Source of the DNA: Mactra quadrangularis
Lineage: Eukaryota; Mollusca; Bivalvia; Venerida; Mactridae
Direction: 5' to 3'
Length of the DNA stretch: 64,000 nt
NCBI GenBank assembly: GCA_025267735.1
Contig: CM046298.1
Location: 29,519,866-29,583,865, forward strand
Below the pieces are notes generated by a model. That model was not told the DNA's origin. It worked only from the letters and a program-made list of their open reading frames with translations, and did not search any database. Each line of letters opens with the position of its first letter. Position 1 is the first letter of the stretch. Made by a program: the position numbers and the translations under genes. Positions 1-14,980 of the stretch are shown one piece after another.

Positions 1-3000
1 GTTCTGGGTTGGGTCCGAGCCAGAAACCGGAACTAGGTCGCCATTGTTTACCTATTTTTTTGCTACGTGCATGTACATATAGTACATATAGAGAGTCTAC
101 GGAGCGGAGACAAGGGCACGTAACTCGCCCCAAAACCGGTCCTAGCCGGGTCGGTTCGACACCCAGGTCGCCGGGTCGGCGTTCTGGGTTGGGTCCGCGC
201 CAGAAACCGGAACTAGGTCACCATTGTTTACCTATTTTTTTGCTACGTGCATGTACATATAGTACATATAGAGAGTCTACGGAGCGGAGACAAGGGCACG
301 TAACTCGCCCCAAAACCGGTCCTAGCCGGGTCGGTTCGACACCCAGGTCGCCGGGTCGGTGTTCTGGGTTGGGTCCGAGCCAGAAACCGGAACTAGGTCA
401 CCATTGTTTACCTATTTTTTTGCTACGTGCATGTACATATAGTACATATAGAGAGTCTACGGAGCGGAGACAAGGGCACGTAACTCGCCCCAAAATCGGT
501 CCTAGCCGGGTCGGTTCGACAACCAGGTCGCCGGGTCGGCGTTCTGGGTTGGGTCCGAGCCAGAAACCGGAACTAGGTCACCATTGTTTACCTATTTTTT
601 TGCTACGTGCATGTACATATAGTACATATAGAGAGTCTACGGAGCGGAGACAAGGGCACGTAACTCGCCCCAAAACCGGTCCTAGCCGGGTCGGTTCGAC
701 ACCCAGGTCGCCGGGTCGGCGTTCTGGGTTGGGTCCGAGCCAGAAACCGGAACTAGGTCACCATTGTTTACCTATTTTTTTGCTACGTGCATGTACATAT
801 AGTACATATAGAGAGTCTACGGAGCGGAGACAAGGGCACGTAACTCGCCCCAAAACCGGTCCTAGCCGGGTCGGTTCGACACCCAGGTCGCCGGGTCGGC
901 GTTCTGGGTTGGGTCCGAGCCAGAAACCGGAACTAGGTCACCATTGTTTACCTATTTTTTTGCTACGTGCATGTACATATAGTACATATAGAGAGTCTAC
1001 GGAGCGGAGACAAAGGCACGTAACTCGCCCCAAAACCGGTCCTAGCCGGTCGGTTCGACACCCCAGGTCGCCGGGTCAGCGTTCTGGGTTGGGTCCGAGC
1101 CAGAAACCGGAACTAGGTCACCATTGTTTACCTATTTTTTTGCTACGTGCATGTACATATAGTACATATAGAGAGTCTACGGAGCGGAGACAAGGGCACG
1201 TAACTCGCCCCAAAACCGGTCCTAGCCGGGTCGGTTCGACACCCAGGTCGCCGGGTCGGCGTTCTGGGTTGGGTCCGAGCCAGAAACCGGAACTAGGTCA
1301 CCATTGTTTACCTATTTTTTTGCTACGTGCATGTACATATAGTACATATAGAGAGTCTACGGAGCGGAGACAAGGACACGTAACTCGCCCCAAAACCGGT
1401 CCTAGCCGGGTCGGTTCGACACCCAGGTCGCCGGGTCGGCGTTCAGGGTTGGGTCCGAGCCAGAAACCGGAACTAGGTCACCATTGTTTACCTATTTTTT
1501 TGCTACGTGCATGTACATATAGTACATATAGAGAGTCTACGGAGCGGAGACAAGGGCACTTAACTCGCCCCAAAACCGGTCCTAGCCGGGTCGGTTCGAC
1601 ACCCAGGTCGCCGGGTCGGCGTTCTGGGTTGGGTCCGAGCCAGAAACCGGAACTAGGTCACCATTGTTTACCTATTTTTTTGCTACGTGCATGAACATAT
1701 AGTACATATAGAGAGTCTACGTTGCGGAGACAAGGGCACGTAACTCGCCCGAAAACCGGTCCTAGCCGGGTCGGTTCGACACCCAGGTCGCCGGGTCGGC
1801 GTTCTGGGTTGGGTCCGAGCCAGAAACCGGAACTAGGTCACCATTGTTTACCTATTTTTTTGCTACTTGCATGTACATATAGTACATATAGAGAGTCTAC
1901 GGAGCGGAGACAAGGGCAGGTAACTCGCCCCAAAACCGGTCCTAACCCGGTCGGTTCGACACCCAGGTCGCCGGGTCGGCGTTCTGGGTTGGGTCCGAGC
2001 CAGAAACCGGAACTAGGTCACCATTGTTTACCTATTTTTTTTGCTACGTGCATGTACATATAGTACATATAGAGAGTCTACGGAGCGGAGACAAGGGCAC
2101 GTAACTCGCCCCAAAACCGGTCCTAGCCGGGTCGGTTCGACACCCAGGTCGCCGGGTCGGCGTTCTGGGTTGGGTCCGAGCCAGAAACCGGAACTAGGTC
2201 ACCATTGTTTACCTATTTTTTTGCTACGTGCATATACATATAGTACATATAGAGAGTCTACGGAGCGGAGACAAGGGCACGTAACTCGCCCCAAAACCGG
2301 TCCTAGCCGGGTCGGTTCGACACCCAGGTCGCCGGGTCGGCGTTCTGGGTTGGGTCCGAGCCAGAAACCGGAACTAGGTCACCATTGTTTACCTATTTTT
2401 TTTCGCTACGTGCATGTACATATAGTACATATAGAGAGTCTTCGGAGCGGAGACAAGGGCACGTAACTCGCCCAAAAACCGGTCCTAGCCGGGTCTGTTC
2501 GACACCCAGGTCGCCGGGTCGGCGTTCTGGGTTGGGTCCGAGCCAGAAACCGGAACTAGGTCACCATTGTTTACCTATTTTTTTGCTACGTGCATGAACA
2601 TATAGTACATATAGAGAGCATACGTTGCGGAGACAAGGGCACGTAACTCGCCCCAAAACCGGTCCTAGCCGGGTCGGTTCGACACCCAGGTCGCCGGGTC
2701 GGCGTTCTGGGTTGGGTCCGAGCCAGAAACCGGAACTAGGTCACCATTGTTTACCTATTTTTTTGCTACGTGCATGTACATATAGTACATATAGAGAGTC
2801 TACGGAGCGGAGACAAGGGCACGTAACTCGCCCCAAAACCGGTCCTAACCGGGTCGGTTCGACACCCAGGTCGCCGGGTCGGCGTTCTGGGTTGGGTCCG
2901 AGCCAGAAACCGGAACTAGGTCACCATTGTTTACCTATTTTTTTTGCTACGTGCATGTACATATAGTACATATAGAGAGTCTACGGAGCGGAGACAAGGG

Positions 3001-6000
3001 CACGTAACTCGCCCCAAAACCGGTCCTAGCCGGGTCGGTTCGACACCCAGGTCGCCGGGTCGGCGTTCTGGGTTGGGTCCGAGCCAGAAACCGGAACTAG
3101 GTCACCATTGTTTACCTATTTTTTTGCTACGTGCATGTACATATAGTACATATAGAGAGTCTACGGAGCGGAGACAAGGGCACGTAACTCGCCCCAAAAC
3201 CGGTCCTAGCCGGCTCGGTTCGACATCCAGGTCGCCGGGTCAGCGTTCTGCGTTGGGTCCGAGCCAGAAACCGTAACTAGGTCACCATTGTTTACCTATT
3301 TTTTTGCTACGTGCATGTACATATAGTACATATAGAGAGTCTACGGAGCGGAGACAAGGGCACGTAACTCGCCCCAAAACCGGTCCTAGCCGGGTCGGTT
3401 CGACACCCAGGTCGCCGGGTCGGCGTTCTGGGTTGGGTCCGAGCCAGAAACCGGAACTAGGTCACCATTGTTTACCTATTTTTTTGCTACGTGCATGTAC
3501 ATATTGTACATATAGAGAGTCTACGGAGCGGAGACAAGGGCACGTAACTCGCCCCAAAACCGGTCCTAGCCGGGTCGGTTCGACACCCAGGTCGCCGGGT
3601 CGGCGTTCTGGGTTGGGTCCGAGCCAGAAACCGGAACTAGGTCACCATTGTTTACCTATTTTTTTGCTACGTGCATGTACATATAGTACATATAGAGAGT
3701 CTACGGAGCGGAGACAAGGGCACGTAACTCGCCCCAAAACCGGTCCTAGCCAGGTCGGTTCGACACCCAGGTCGCCGGGTCGGCGTTCTGGGTTGGGTCC
3801 GAGCCAGAAACCGGAACTAGGTCACCATTGTTTACCTATTTTTTTGCTACGTGCATGTACATATAGTACATATAGAGAGTCTACGGAGCGGAGACAAGGG
3901 CACGTAACTCGCCCCAAAACCGGTCCTAGCCGGGTCGGTTTGACACCCAGGTCGCCGGGTCGGCGTTCTGGGTTGGGTCCGAGCCAGAAACCGGAACTAG
4001 GTCACCATTGTTTACCTATTTTTTTGCTACGTGCATGTACATATAGTACATATAGAGAGTCTACGGAGCGGAGACAAGGGCACGTAACTCGCCCCAAAAC
4101 CGGTCCTAGCCGGGTCGGTTCGACACCCCAGGTCGCCGGGTCGGCGTTCTGGGTTGGGTCCGAGCCAGAAACCGGAACTAGGTCACCATTGTTTACCTAT
4201 TTTTTTGCTACGTGCATGTACATATAGTACATATAGAGAGTCTACGGAGCGGAGACAAGGGCACGTAACTCGCCCCAAAACCGGTCCTAGCCGGGTCGGT
4301 TCGACACCCAGGTCGCCGGGTCGGCGTTCTGGGTTGGGTCCGAGCCAGAAACCGGAACTAGGTCACCATTGTTTACCTATTTTTTTGCTACGTGCATGTA
4401 CATATAGTACATATAGAGAGTCTACGGAGCGGAGACAAGGGCACGTAACTCGCCCCAAAACCGGTCCTAGCCGGGTCGGTTCGACACCCAGGTCGCCGGG
4501 TCGGCGTTCTGGGTTGGGTCCGAGCCAGAAACCGGAACTAGGTCACCATTGTTTACCTATTTTTTTGCTACGTGCATGTACATATAGTACATATAGAGAG
4601 TCTACGGAGCGGAGACAAGGGCACGTAACTCGCCCCAAAACCGGTCCTAGCCGGGTCGGTTCGACACCCAGGTCGCCGGGTCGGCGTTCTGGGTTGGGTC
4701 CGAGCCAGAAACCGGAACTAGGTCACCATTGTTTACCTATTTTTTTGCTACGTGCATGTACATATAGTACATATAGAGAGTCTACGGAGCGGAGACAAGG
4801 GCACGTAACTCGCCCCAAAACCGGTCCTAGCCGGGTCGGTTCGACACCCAGGTCGCCGGGTCGGCGTTCTGGGTTGGGTCCGAGCCAGAAACCGGAACTA
4901 GGTCACCATTGTTTACCTATTTTTTTGCTACGTGCATGTACATATAGTACATATAGAGAGTCTACGGAGCGGAGACAAGGGCACGTAACTCGCCCCAAAA
5001 CCGGTCCTAGCCGGGTCGGTTCGACACCCAGGTCGCCGGGTCGGCGTTCTGGGTTGGGTCCGAGCCAGAAACCGGAACTAGGTCACCATTGTTTACCTAT
5101 TTTTTTGCTACGTGCATGTACATATAGTACATATAGAGAGTCTACGGAGCGGAGACAAGGGCACGTAACTCGCCCCTAAACCGGTCCTAGCCGAGTCAGT
5201 TCGACACCCAGGTCGCCGGGTCGGCGTTCTGGGTTGGGTCCGAGCCAGAAACCGGAACTAGGTCACCATTGTTTACCTATTTTTTTGCTACGTGCATGTA
5301 CATATAGTACATATAGAGAGTCTACGGAGCGGAGACAAGGGCACGTTACTCGCCCCAAAACCGGTCCTAGCCGGGTCGGTTCGACACCCAGGTCGCCGGG
5401 TCGGCGTTCTGGGTTGGGTCCGAGCCAGAAACCGGAACTAGGTCACCATTGTTTACCTATTTTTTTGCTACGTGCATGTACATATAGTACATATAGAGAG
5501 TCTACGGAGCGGAGACAAGGGCACGTAACTCGCCCCAAAACCGGTCCTAGCCGGGTCGGTTCGACACCCAGGTCGCCGGGTCGGCGTTCTGGGTTGGGTC
5601 CGAGCCAGAAACCGGAACTAGGTCACCATTGTTTACCTATTTTTTTGCTACGTGCATGTACATATAGTACATATAGAGAGTCTACGGAGCGGAGACAAGG
5701 GCACGTAACTCGCCCCAAAACCGGTCCTAGCCGGGTCGGTTCGACACCCAGGTCGCCGGGTCGGCGTTCTGGGTTGGGTCTGAGCCAGAAACCGGAACTA
5801 GGTCACCATTGTTTACCTATTTTTTTGCTACGTGCATGTACATATAGTACATATAGAGAGTCTACGGAGCGGAGACAAGGGCACGTAACTCGCCCCAAAA
5901 CCGGTCCTAGCCGGGTCGGTTCGACACCCAGGTCGCCGGGTCGGCGTTCTGGGTTGGGTCCGAGCCAGAAACCGGAACTAGGTCACCATTGTTTACCTAT

Positions 6001-7355
6001 TTTTTTGCTACGTGCATGTACATATAGTACATATAGAGAGTCTACGGAGCGGAGACAAGGGCACGTAACTCGCCCCAAAACCGGTCCTAGCCGGGTCGGT
6101 TCGACACCCAGGTCGCCGGGTCGGCGTTCTGGGTTGGGTCCGAGCCAGAAACCGGAACTAGGTCACCATTGTTTACCTATTTTTTTGCTACGTGCATGTA
6201 CATATAGTACATATAGAGCGTCTACGGAGCGGAGACAAGGGCACGTAACTCGCCCCAAAACCGGTCCTAGCCGGGTCGGTTCGACACCCAGGTCGCCGGG
6301 TCGGCGTTCTGGGTTGGGTCCGAGCCAGAAACCGGAACTAGGTCACCATTGTTTACCTATTTTTTTTGCTACGTGCATGTACATATAATACATATAGAGA
6401 GTCTACGGAGCGGAGACAAGGGCACGTAACTCGCCCCAAAACCGGTCCTAGCCGGGTCGGTTCGACACCCAGGTCGCCGGGTCGGCGTTCTGGGTTGGGT
6501 CCGAGCCAGAAACCGGAACTAGGTCACCATTGTTTACCTATTTTTTTGCTACGTGCATGTACATATAGTACATATAGAGAGTCTACGGAGCGGAGACAAG
6601 GGCACGTAACTCGCCCCAAAACCGGTCCTAGCCGGGTCGGTTCGACACCCAGGTCGCCGGGTCGGCGTTCTGGGTTGGGTCCGAGCCAGAAACCGGAACT
6701 AGGTCACCATTGTTTACCTATTTTTTTGCTACGTGCATGTACATATAGTACATATAGAGAGTCTACGGAGCGGAGACAAGGGCACGTAACTCGCCCCAAA
6801 ACCGGTCCTAGCCGGGTCGGTTCGACACCCAGGTCGCCGGGTCGGCGTTCTGGGTTGGGTCCGAGACAGAAACCGGAACTAGGTCACCATTGTTTACCTA
6901 TTTTTTTGCTACGTGCATGTACATATAGTACATATAGAGAGTCTACGGAGCGGAGACAAGGGCACGTAACTCGCCCCAAAACCGGTCCTAGCCGGGTCGG
7001 TTCGACACCCAGGTCGACGGGTCGGCGTTCTGGGTTGGGTCCGAGCCAGAAACCGGAACTAGGTCACCATTGTTTACCTATTTTTTTGCTACGTGCATGT
7101 ACATATAGTACATATAGAGAGTCTACGGAGCGGAGACAAGGGCACGTAACTCGCCCCAAAACCGGTCCTAGCCGGGTCGGATCGACACCCACGTCGCCGG
7201 GTCAGCGTTCTGGGTTGGGTCCGAGCCAGAAACCGGAACTAGGTCACCATTGTTTACCTATTTTTTTGCTACGTGCATGTACATATAGTACATATAGAGA
7301 GTCTACGGAGCGGAGACAAGGGCACGTAACTCGCCCCAAAACCGGTCCTAGCCGG

Positions 7356-7410
7356 GTCGCTTCGACACCCAGGTCGCCGGGTCGGTTCGACACCCAGGTC
7401 GCCGGGTCGG
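7356..7410. repeat. 25-bp internal duplication making a 205-bp monomer
   Basis: The distance between successive CGTTCTGGG landmarks is 205 bp here (7206 to 7411) instead of 180. The extra 25 bp is a second copy of the segment around TTCGACACCCAGGTCGCCGG. It is the largest insertion I saw in the array. Confidence 0.9.
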
Positions 7411-10400
7411 CGTTCTGGGTTGGGTCCGAGCCAGAAACCAGAACTAGGTCACCATTGTTTACCTATTTTTTTGCTACGTGCATGTACATATAGTACATAT
7501 AGAGAGTCTACGGAGCGGAGACAAGGGCACGTAACTCGCCCCAAACCCGGTCCTAGCCGGGTCGGTTCGACACCCAGGTCGCCGGGTCGGCGTTCTGGGT
7601 TGGGTCCGAGCCAGAAACCGGAACTAGGTCACCATTGTTTACCTATTTTTTTGCTACGTGCATGTACATATAGTACATATAGAGAGTCTACGGAGCGGAG
7701 ACAAGGGCACGTAACTCGCCCCAAAACCGGTCCTTGCCGGGTCGGTTCGACAACCAGGTCGCCGGGTCGGCGTTCTGGGTTGGGTCCGAGCCAGAAACCG
7801 GAACTAGGTCACCATTGTTTACCTATTTTTTTGCTACGTGCATGTACATATAGTACATATAGAGAGTCTACGGAGCGGAGACAAGGGCACGTAACTCGCC
7901 CCAAAATCGGTCCTAGCCGGGTCGGTTCGACACCCAGGTCGCCGGGTCGGCGTTCTGGGTTGGGTCCGAGCCAGAAACCGGAACTAGGTCACCATTGTTT
8001 ACCTATTTTTTTGCTACGTGCATGTACATATAGTACATATAGAGAGTCTACGGAGCGGAGACAAGGGCACGTAACTCGCCCCAAAACCGGTCCTAGCCGG
8101 GTCGGTTCGACACCCAGGTCGCCGGGTCGGCGTTCTGGGTTGGGTCCGAGCCAGAAACCGGAACTAGGTCACCATTGTTTACCTATTTTTTTGCTACGTG
8201 CCTGTACATATAGTACATATAGAGAGTCTACGGAGCGGAGACAAGGGCACGTAACTCGCCCCAAAACCGGTCCTAGCCGGGTCGGTTCGACACCCAGGTC
8301 GCCGGGTCGGCGTTCTGGGTTGGGTCCGAGCCAGAAACCGGAACTAGGTCACCATTGTTTACCTATTTTTTTGCTACGTGCATGTACATATAGTACATAT
8401 AGAGAGTCTACGGAGCGGAGACAAGGGCACGTAACTCGCCCAAAAACCGGTCCTAGCCGGGTCGGTTCGACACCCAGGTCGCCGGGTCGGCGTTCTGGGT
8501 TGGGTCCGAGCCAGAAACCGGAACTAGGTCACCATTGTTTACCTATTTTTTTGCTACGTGCATGTACATATAGTACATATAGAGAGTCTACAGAGCGGAG
8601 ACAAGGGCACGTAACTCGCCTCAAAACCGGTCCTAACCGAGTCGGTTTGACACCCAGGTCGCCGGGTCGGCGTTCTGGGTTGGGTCCGAGCCAGAAACCG
8701 GAACTTGGTCACCATTGTTTACCATTTTTTTGCTACGTGCATGTACATATAGTACATATAAAGAGTCTACGGAGCGGAGACAAGGGCACGTAACTCGCCC
8801 CAAAACCGGTCCTAGCCGGGTCGGTTCGACACCCAGGTCGCCGGGTCGGCGTTCTGGGTTGGGTCCGAGCCAGAAACCGGAACTAGGTCACCATTGTTTA
8901 CCTATTTTTTTGCTACATGCATATACACATAGTACATATAGAGAGTCTACGGAGCGGAGACAAGGGCACGTAACACGCCCCAAAACCGGTCCTATCCGGG
9001 TCGGTTCGACACCCAGGTCGCCGGGTCGGCGTTCTGGGTTGGGTCCGAGCCAGAAACCGGAACTAGGTCACCATTGTTTACCTATATTTTTGCTACGTGC
9101 ATGTACATATAGTACATATAGAGAGTCTACGGAGCGGAGACAAGGGCACGTAACTCGCCCCAAAACCGGTCCTAGCCGGGTCGGTTCGACACCCAGGTCG
9201 CCGGGTCGGCGTTCTGGGTTGGGTCCGAGCCAGAAACCGGAACTAGGTCACCATTGTTTACCTATTTTTTTGCTACGTGCATTTACATATAGTACATATA
9301 GAGAGTCTATGGAGCGGAGACAAGGGCACGTAACTCGCCCCAAAACCGGTCCTAGCCGGGTCGGATCGACACCCAGGTCGCCGGGTCGGCGTTCTGGGTT
9401 GGGTCCGAGCCAGAAACCGGAACTAGGTCACCATTGTTTACCTATTTTTTTGCTACGTGCATGTACATATAGTACATATAGAGAGTCTACGGAGCGGAGA
9501 CAAGGGCACGTAACTCGCCCCATAACCGGTCCTAGCCGGGTCGGTTCGACACCCAGGTCGCCGGGTCGGCGTTCTGGGTTGGGTCCGAGCCAGAAACCGG
9601 AACTAGGTCACCATTGTTTACCTATTTTTTTGCTACGTGCATGTACATATAGTACATATAGAGAGTCTACGGAGCGGAGACAAGGGCACGTAACTCGCCC
9701 CAAAACCGGTCCTAGCCGGGTCGGTTCGACACCCAGGTCGCCGGGTCGGCGTTCTGGGTTGGGTCCGAGCCAGAAACCGGAACTAGGTCGCCAATGTTTT
9801 CCTATTTTTTTGCTACGTGCATGTACATATAGTACATATAGAGAGTCTACGGAGCGGAGACAAGGGCACGTAACTCGCCCCAAAACCGGTCCTAGCCGGG
9901 TCGGTTTGACACCCAGGTGGCTGGGTCGGTGTTCTGGGTTGGGTCCGCGCCAGAAACCGGAACTAGGTCACCATTGTTTACCTATTTTTTTGCTACGTGC
10001 ATGTACATATAGTACATATAGAGAGTCTACGGAGCGGAGACAAGGGCACGTAACTCGCCCCAAAACCGGTCCTAGCCGGGTCGGTTCGACACCCAGGTCG
10101 CCGGGTCGGCGTTCTGGGTTGGGTCCGAGCCAGAAACCGGAACTAGGTCACCATTGTTTACCTATTTTTTTGCTACGTGCATGTACATATAGTACATATA
10201 GAGAGTCTACGGAGCGGAGACAAGGGCACGTAACTCGCCCCAAAACTGGTCCTAGCCGGGTCGGTTCGACACCCAGGTCGCCGGGTCGGCGTTCTGGGTT
10301 GGGTCCGAGCCAGAAACCGGAACTAGGTCACCATTGTTTACCTATTTTTTTGCTACGTGCATGTACATATAGTACATATAGAGAGTCTACGGAGCGGAGA

Positions 10401-13400
10401 CAAGGGCACGTAACTCGCCCCAAAACCGGTCCTAGCCGGGTCGGTTCGACACCCAGGTCGCCGGGTCGGCGTTCTGGGTTGGGTCCGAGCCAGAAACCGG
10501 AACTAGGTCACCATTGTTTACCTATTTTTTTGCTACGTGCATGTACATATAGTACATATAGAGAGTCTACGGAGCGGAGACAAGGGCACGTAACTCGCCC
10601 CAAAACCGGTCCTAGCCGGGTCGGTTCGACACCCAGGTCGCCGGGTCGGCGTTCTGGGTTGGGTCCGAGCCAGAAACCGGAACTAGGTCACCATTGTTTA
10701 CCTATTTTTTTGCTACGTGCATGTACATATAGTACATATAGAGAGTCTACGGAGCGGAGACAAGGGCACGTAACTCGCCCCAAAACCGGTCCTAGCCCGG
10801 TCGGTTCGACACCCAGGTCGCCGGGTCGGCGTTCTGGGTTGGGTCCGAGCCAGAAACCGGAACTAGGTCACCATTGTTTACCTATTTTTTTGCTACGTGC
10901 ATGTACATATAGTACATATAGAGAGTCTACGGAGCGGAGACAAGGGCACGTAACTCGCCCCAAAACCGGTCCTAGCCGGGTCGGTTCGACACCCAGGTCG
11001 CTGGGTCGGCGTTCTGGGTTGGGTCCGAGCCAGAAACCGGAACTAGGTCACCATTGTTTACCTATTTTTTTGCTACGTGCATGTACATATAGTACATATA
11101 GAGAGTCTACGGAGCGGAGACAAGGGCACGTAACTCGCCCCAAAACCGGTCCTAGCCGGGTCGGTTCGACACCCAGGTCGCCGGGTCGGCGTTCTGGGTT
11201 GGGTCCGAGCCAGAAACCGGAACAAGGTCACCATTGTTTACCTATTTTTTTGCTACGTGCATGTATATAAAGTACATATAGAGAGTCTACGGAGCGGAGA
11301 CAAGGGCACGTAACTCGCCCCAAAACCGGTCCTAGCCGGGTCGGTTCGACACCCAGGTCGCCGGGTCGGTGTTCTGGGTTGGGGCCGAGCCAGAAACCGG
11401 AACTAGGTCACCATTGTTTACCTATTTTTTTGCTACGTGCATGTACATATAGTACATATAGAGAGTCTACGGAGCGGAGACAAGGGCACGTAACTCGCCC
11501 CAAAACCGGTCCTAGCCGGGTCGGTTCGACACCCAGGTCGCCGGGTCGGCGTTCTGGGTTGGGTCCGAGCCAGAAACCGGAACTAGGTCACCATTGTTTA
11601 CCTATTTTTTTGCTACGTGCATGTACATATAGTACATATAGAGAGTCTACGGAGCGGAGACAAGGGCACGTAACTCGCCCCAAAACCGGTCCTAGCCGGG
11701 TCGGTTCGACACCCAGGTCGCCGGGTCGGCGTTCTGGGTTGGGTCCGAGCCAGAAACCGGAACTAGGTCACCATTGTTTACCTATTTTTTTGCTACGTGC
11801 ATGTACATATAGTACATATAGAGAGTCTACGGAGCGGAGACAAGGGCACGTAACTCGCCCCAAAACCGGTCCTAGCCGGGTCGGTTCGACACCCAGGTCG
11901 CCGGGTCGGCGTTCTGGGTTGGGTCCGAGCCAGAAACCGGAACTAGGTCACCATTGTTTACCTATTTTTTTGCTACGTGCATGTACATATAGTACATATA
12001 GAGAGTCTACGGAGCGGAGACAAGGGCACGTAACTCGCCCCAAAACCGGTTCCTAGCCGGGTCGGTTCGACACCCAGGTCACCGGGTCGGCGTTCTGGGT
12101 TGGGTCCGAGCCAGAAACCGGAACTAGGTCACCATTGTTTACCTATTTTTTTGCTACGTGCATGTACATATAGTACATATAGAGAGTCTACGGAGCGGAG
12201 ACAAGGGCACGTAACTCGCCCCAAAACCGGTCCTAGCCGGGTCGGTTCGACACCCAGGTCGCCGGGTCGGCGTTCTGGGTTGGGTCCGAGCCAGAAACCG
12301 TAACTAGGTCACCATTGTTTACCTATTTTTTTGCTACGTGCATGTACATATAGTACATATAGAGAGTTCTACGGAGCGGAGACAAGGGCACGTAACTCGC
12401 CCCAAAACCGGTCCTAGCCGGGTCGGTTCGACACCCAGGTCGCCGGGTCGGCGTTCTGGGTTGGGTCCGAGCCAGAAACCGGAACTAGGTCACCATTGTT
12501 TACCTATTTTTTTGCTACGTGCATGTACATATAGTACATATAGAGAGTTTACGGAGCGGAGACAAGGGCACGTAACTCGCCCCAAAACCGGTCCTAGCCG
12601 GGTCGGTTCGACACCCCAGTCGCCGGGTCGGCGTTCTGGGTTGGGTCCGAGCCAGAAACCGGAACTAGGTCACCATTGTTTACCTATTTTTTTGCTACGT
12701 GCATGTACATATAGTACATATAGAGAGTCTACGGAGCGGAGACAGGGCACGTAACTCGCCCCATAACCGGTCCTAGCCGGGTCGGTTCGACACCCAGGTC
12801 GCCGGGTCGGCGTTCTGGGTTGGGTTCAAGCCAGAAACCGGAACTAGGTCACCATTGTTTACCTATTTTTTTGCTACGTGCATGTACATATAGTACATAT
12901 AGAGAGTCTACGGAGCGGAGACAAGGGCACGTAACTCGCCCCAAAACCGGTCCTAGCCGGGTCGGTTCGACACCCAGGTCGCCGGGTCGGCGTTCTGGGT
13001 TGGGTCCGAGCCAGAAACCGGAACTAGGTCACCATTGTTTAACTATTTTTTTGCTACGTGCATGTACATATAGTACATATAGAGAGTTTACGGAGCGGAG
13101 ACAAGGGCACGTAACTCGCCCCAAAACAGGTCCTAGCCGGGTCTGTTCGACACCCAGGTCGCCGGGTCGGCGTTCTGGGTTGTGTCCGAGCCAGAAACCG
13201 GAACTAGGTCACCATTGTTTACCTATTTTTTTGCTACGTGCATGAACATATAGTACATATAGAGAGTCTACGTTGCGGAGACAAGGGCACGTAACTCGCC
13301 CAAAACCGGTCCTAGCCGGGTCGGTTCGACACCCAGGTCGCCGGGTCGGCGTTCTGGGTTGGGTCCGAGCCAGAAACCGGAACTAGGTCACCATTGTTTA

Positions 13401-14980
13401 CCTATTTTTTTGCTACGTGCATGTACATATAGTACATATAGAGAGTCTACGGAGCGGAGACAAGGGCACGTAACTCGCCCCAAAACCGGTCCTAACCGGG
13501 TCGGTTCGACACCCAGGTCGCCGGGTCGGCGTTCTGGGTTGGGTCCGAGCCAGAAACCGGAACTAGGTCACCATTGTTTACCTATTTTTTTTGCTACGTG
13601 CATGTACATATAGTACATATAGAGAGTCTACGGAGCGGAGACAAGGGCACGTAACTCGCCCCAAAACCGGTCCTAGCCGGGTCGGTTCGACACCCAGGTC
13701 GCCGGGTCGGCGTTCTGGGTTGGGTCCGAGCCAGAAACCGGAACTAGGTCACCATTGTTTACCTATTTTTTTGCTACGTGCATGTACATATAGTACATAT
13801 AGAGAGTCTACGGAGCGGAGACAAGGGCACGTAACTCGCCCCAAAACCGGTCCTAGCCGGGTCGGTTCGACACCCAGGTCGCCGGGTCGGCGTTCTGGGT
13901 TGGGTCCGAGCCAGAAACCGGAACTAGGTCACCATTGTTTACCTATTTTTTTGCTACGTGCATGTACATATAGTACATATAGAGAGTCTACGGAGCGGAG
14001 ACAAGGGCACGTAACTCGCCCCAAAACCGGTCCTAGCCGGGTCGGTTCGACACCCAGGTCGCCGGGTCGGCGTTCCGGGTTGGGTCCGAGCCAGAAACCG
14101 GAACTAGGTCACCATTGTTTACCTATTTTTTTGCTACGTGCATGTACATATAGTACATATAGAGAGTCTACGGAGCGGAGACAAGGGCACGTAACTCGCC
14201 CCCAAAACCGGTCCTAGCCGGGTCGGTTCGACACCCAGGTCGCCGGGTCGGCGTTCTGGGTTGGGTCCAAGCCAGAAACCGGAACTAGGTCACCATTGTT
14301 TACCTATTTTTTTGCTACGTGCATGACATATAGTACATATAGAGAGTCTACGGAGCGGAGACAAGGGCACGTAACTCGCCCCAAAACCGGTCCTAGCCGG
14401 GTCGGTTCGACACCCAGGTCGCCGGGTCGGCTTTCTGGGTTGGGTCCGAGCCAGAAACCGGAACTAGGTCACCATTGTTTACCTATTTTTTTGCTACGTG
14501 CATGTACATATAGTACATATAGAGAGTCTACGGAGCGGAGACAAGGGCACGTAACTCGCCCCAAAACCGGTCCTAGCCGGGTCGGTTCGACACCCAGGTC
14601 GCCGGGTCGGCGTTCTGGGTTGGGTCCGAGCCAGAAACCGGAACTAGGTCACCATTGTTTACCTATTTTTTTGCTACGTGCATGTACATATAGTACATAT
14701 AGAGAGTCTACGGAGCGGAGACAAGGGCACGTAACTCGCCGCAAAACCGGTCCTAGCCGGGTCGGTTCGACACCCAGGTCGCCGGGTCGGCGTTCTGGGT
14801 TGGGTCCGAGCCAGAAACCGGAACTAGGTCACCATTGTTTACCTATTTTTTTGCTACGTGCATGTACATATAGTACATATAGAGAGTCTACGGAGCGGAG
14901 ACAAGGGCACGTAACTCGCCCCAAAACCGGTCCTAGCCGGGTCGGTTCGACACCCAGGTCGCCGGGTCGGCGTTCTGGGT

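Noticed and set aside
9608..9883. Minus-strand ORFs in the satellite (also 18608-19063 and 24817-25167)
   Set aside because: Same periodicity artefact on the other strand.
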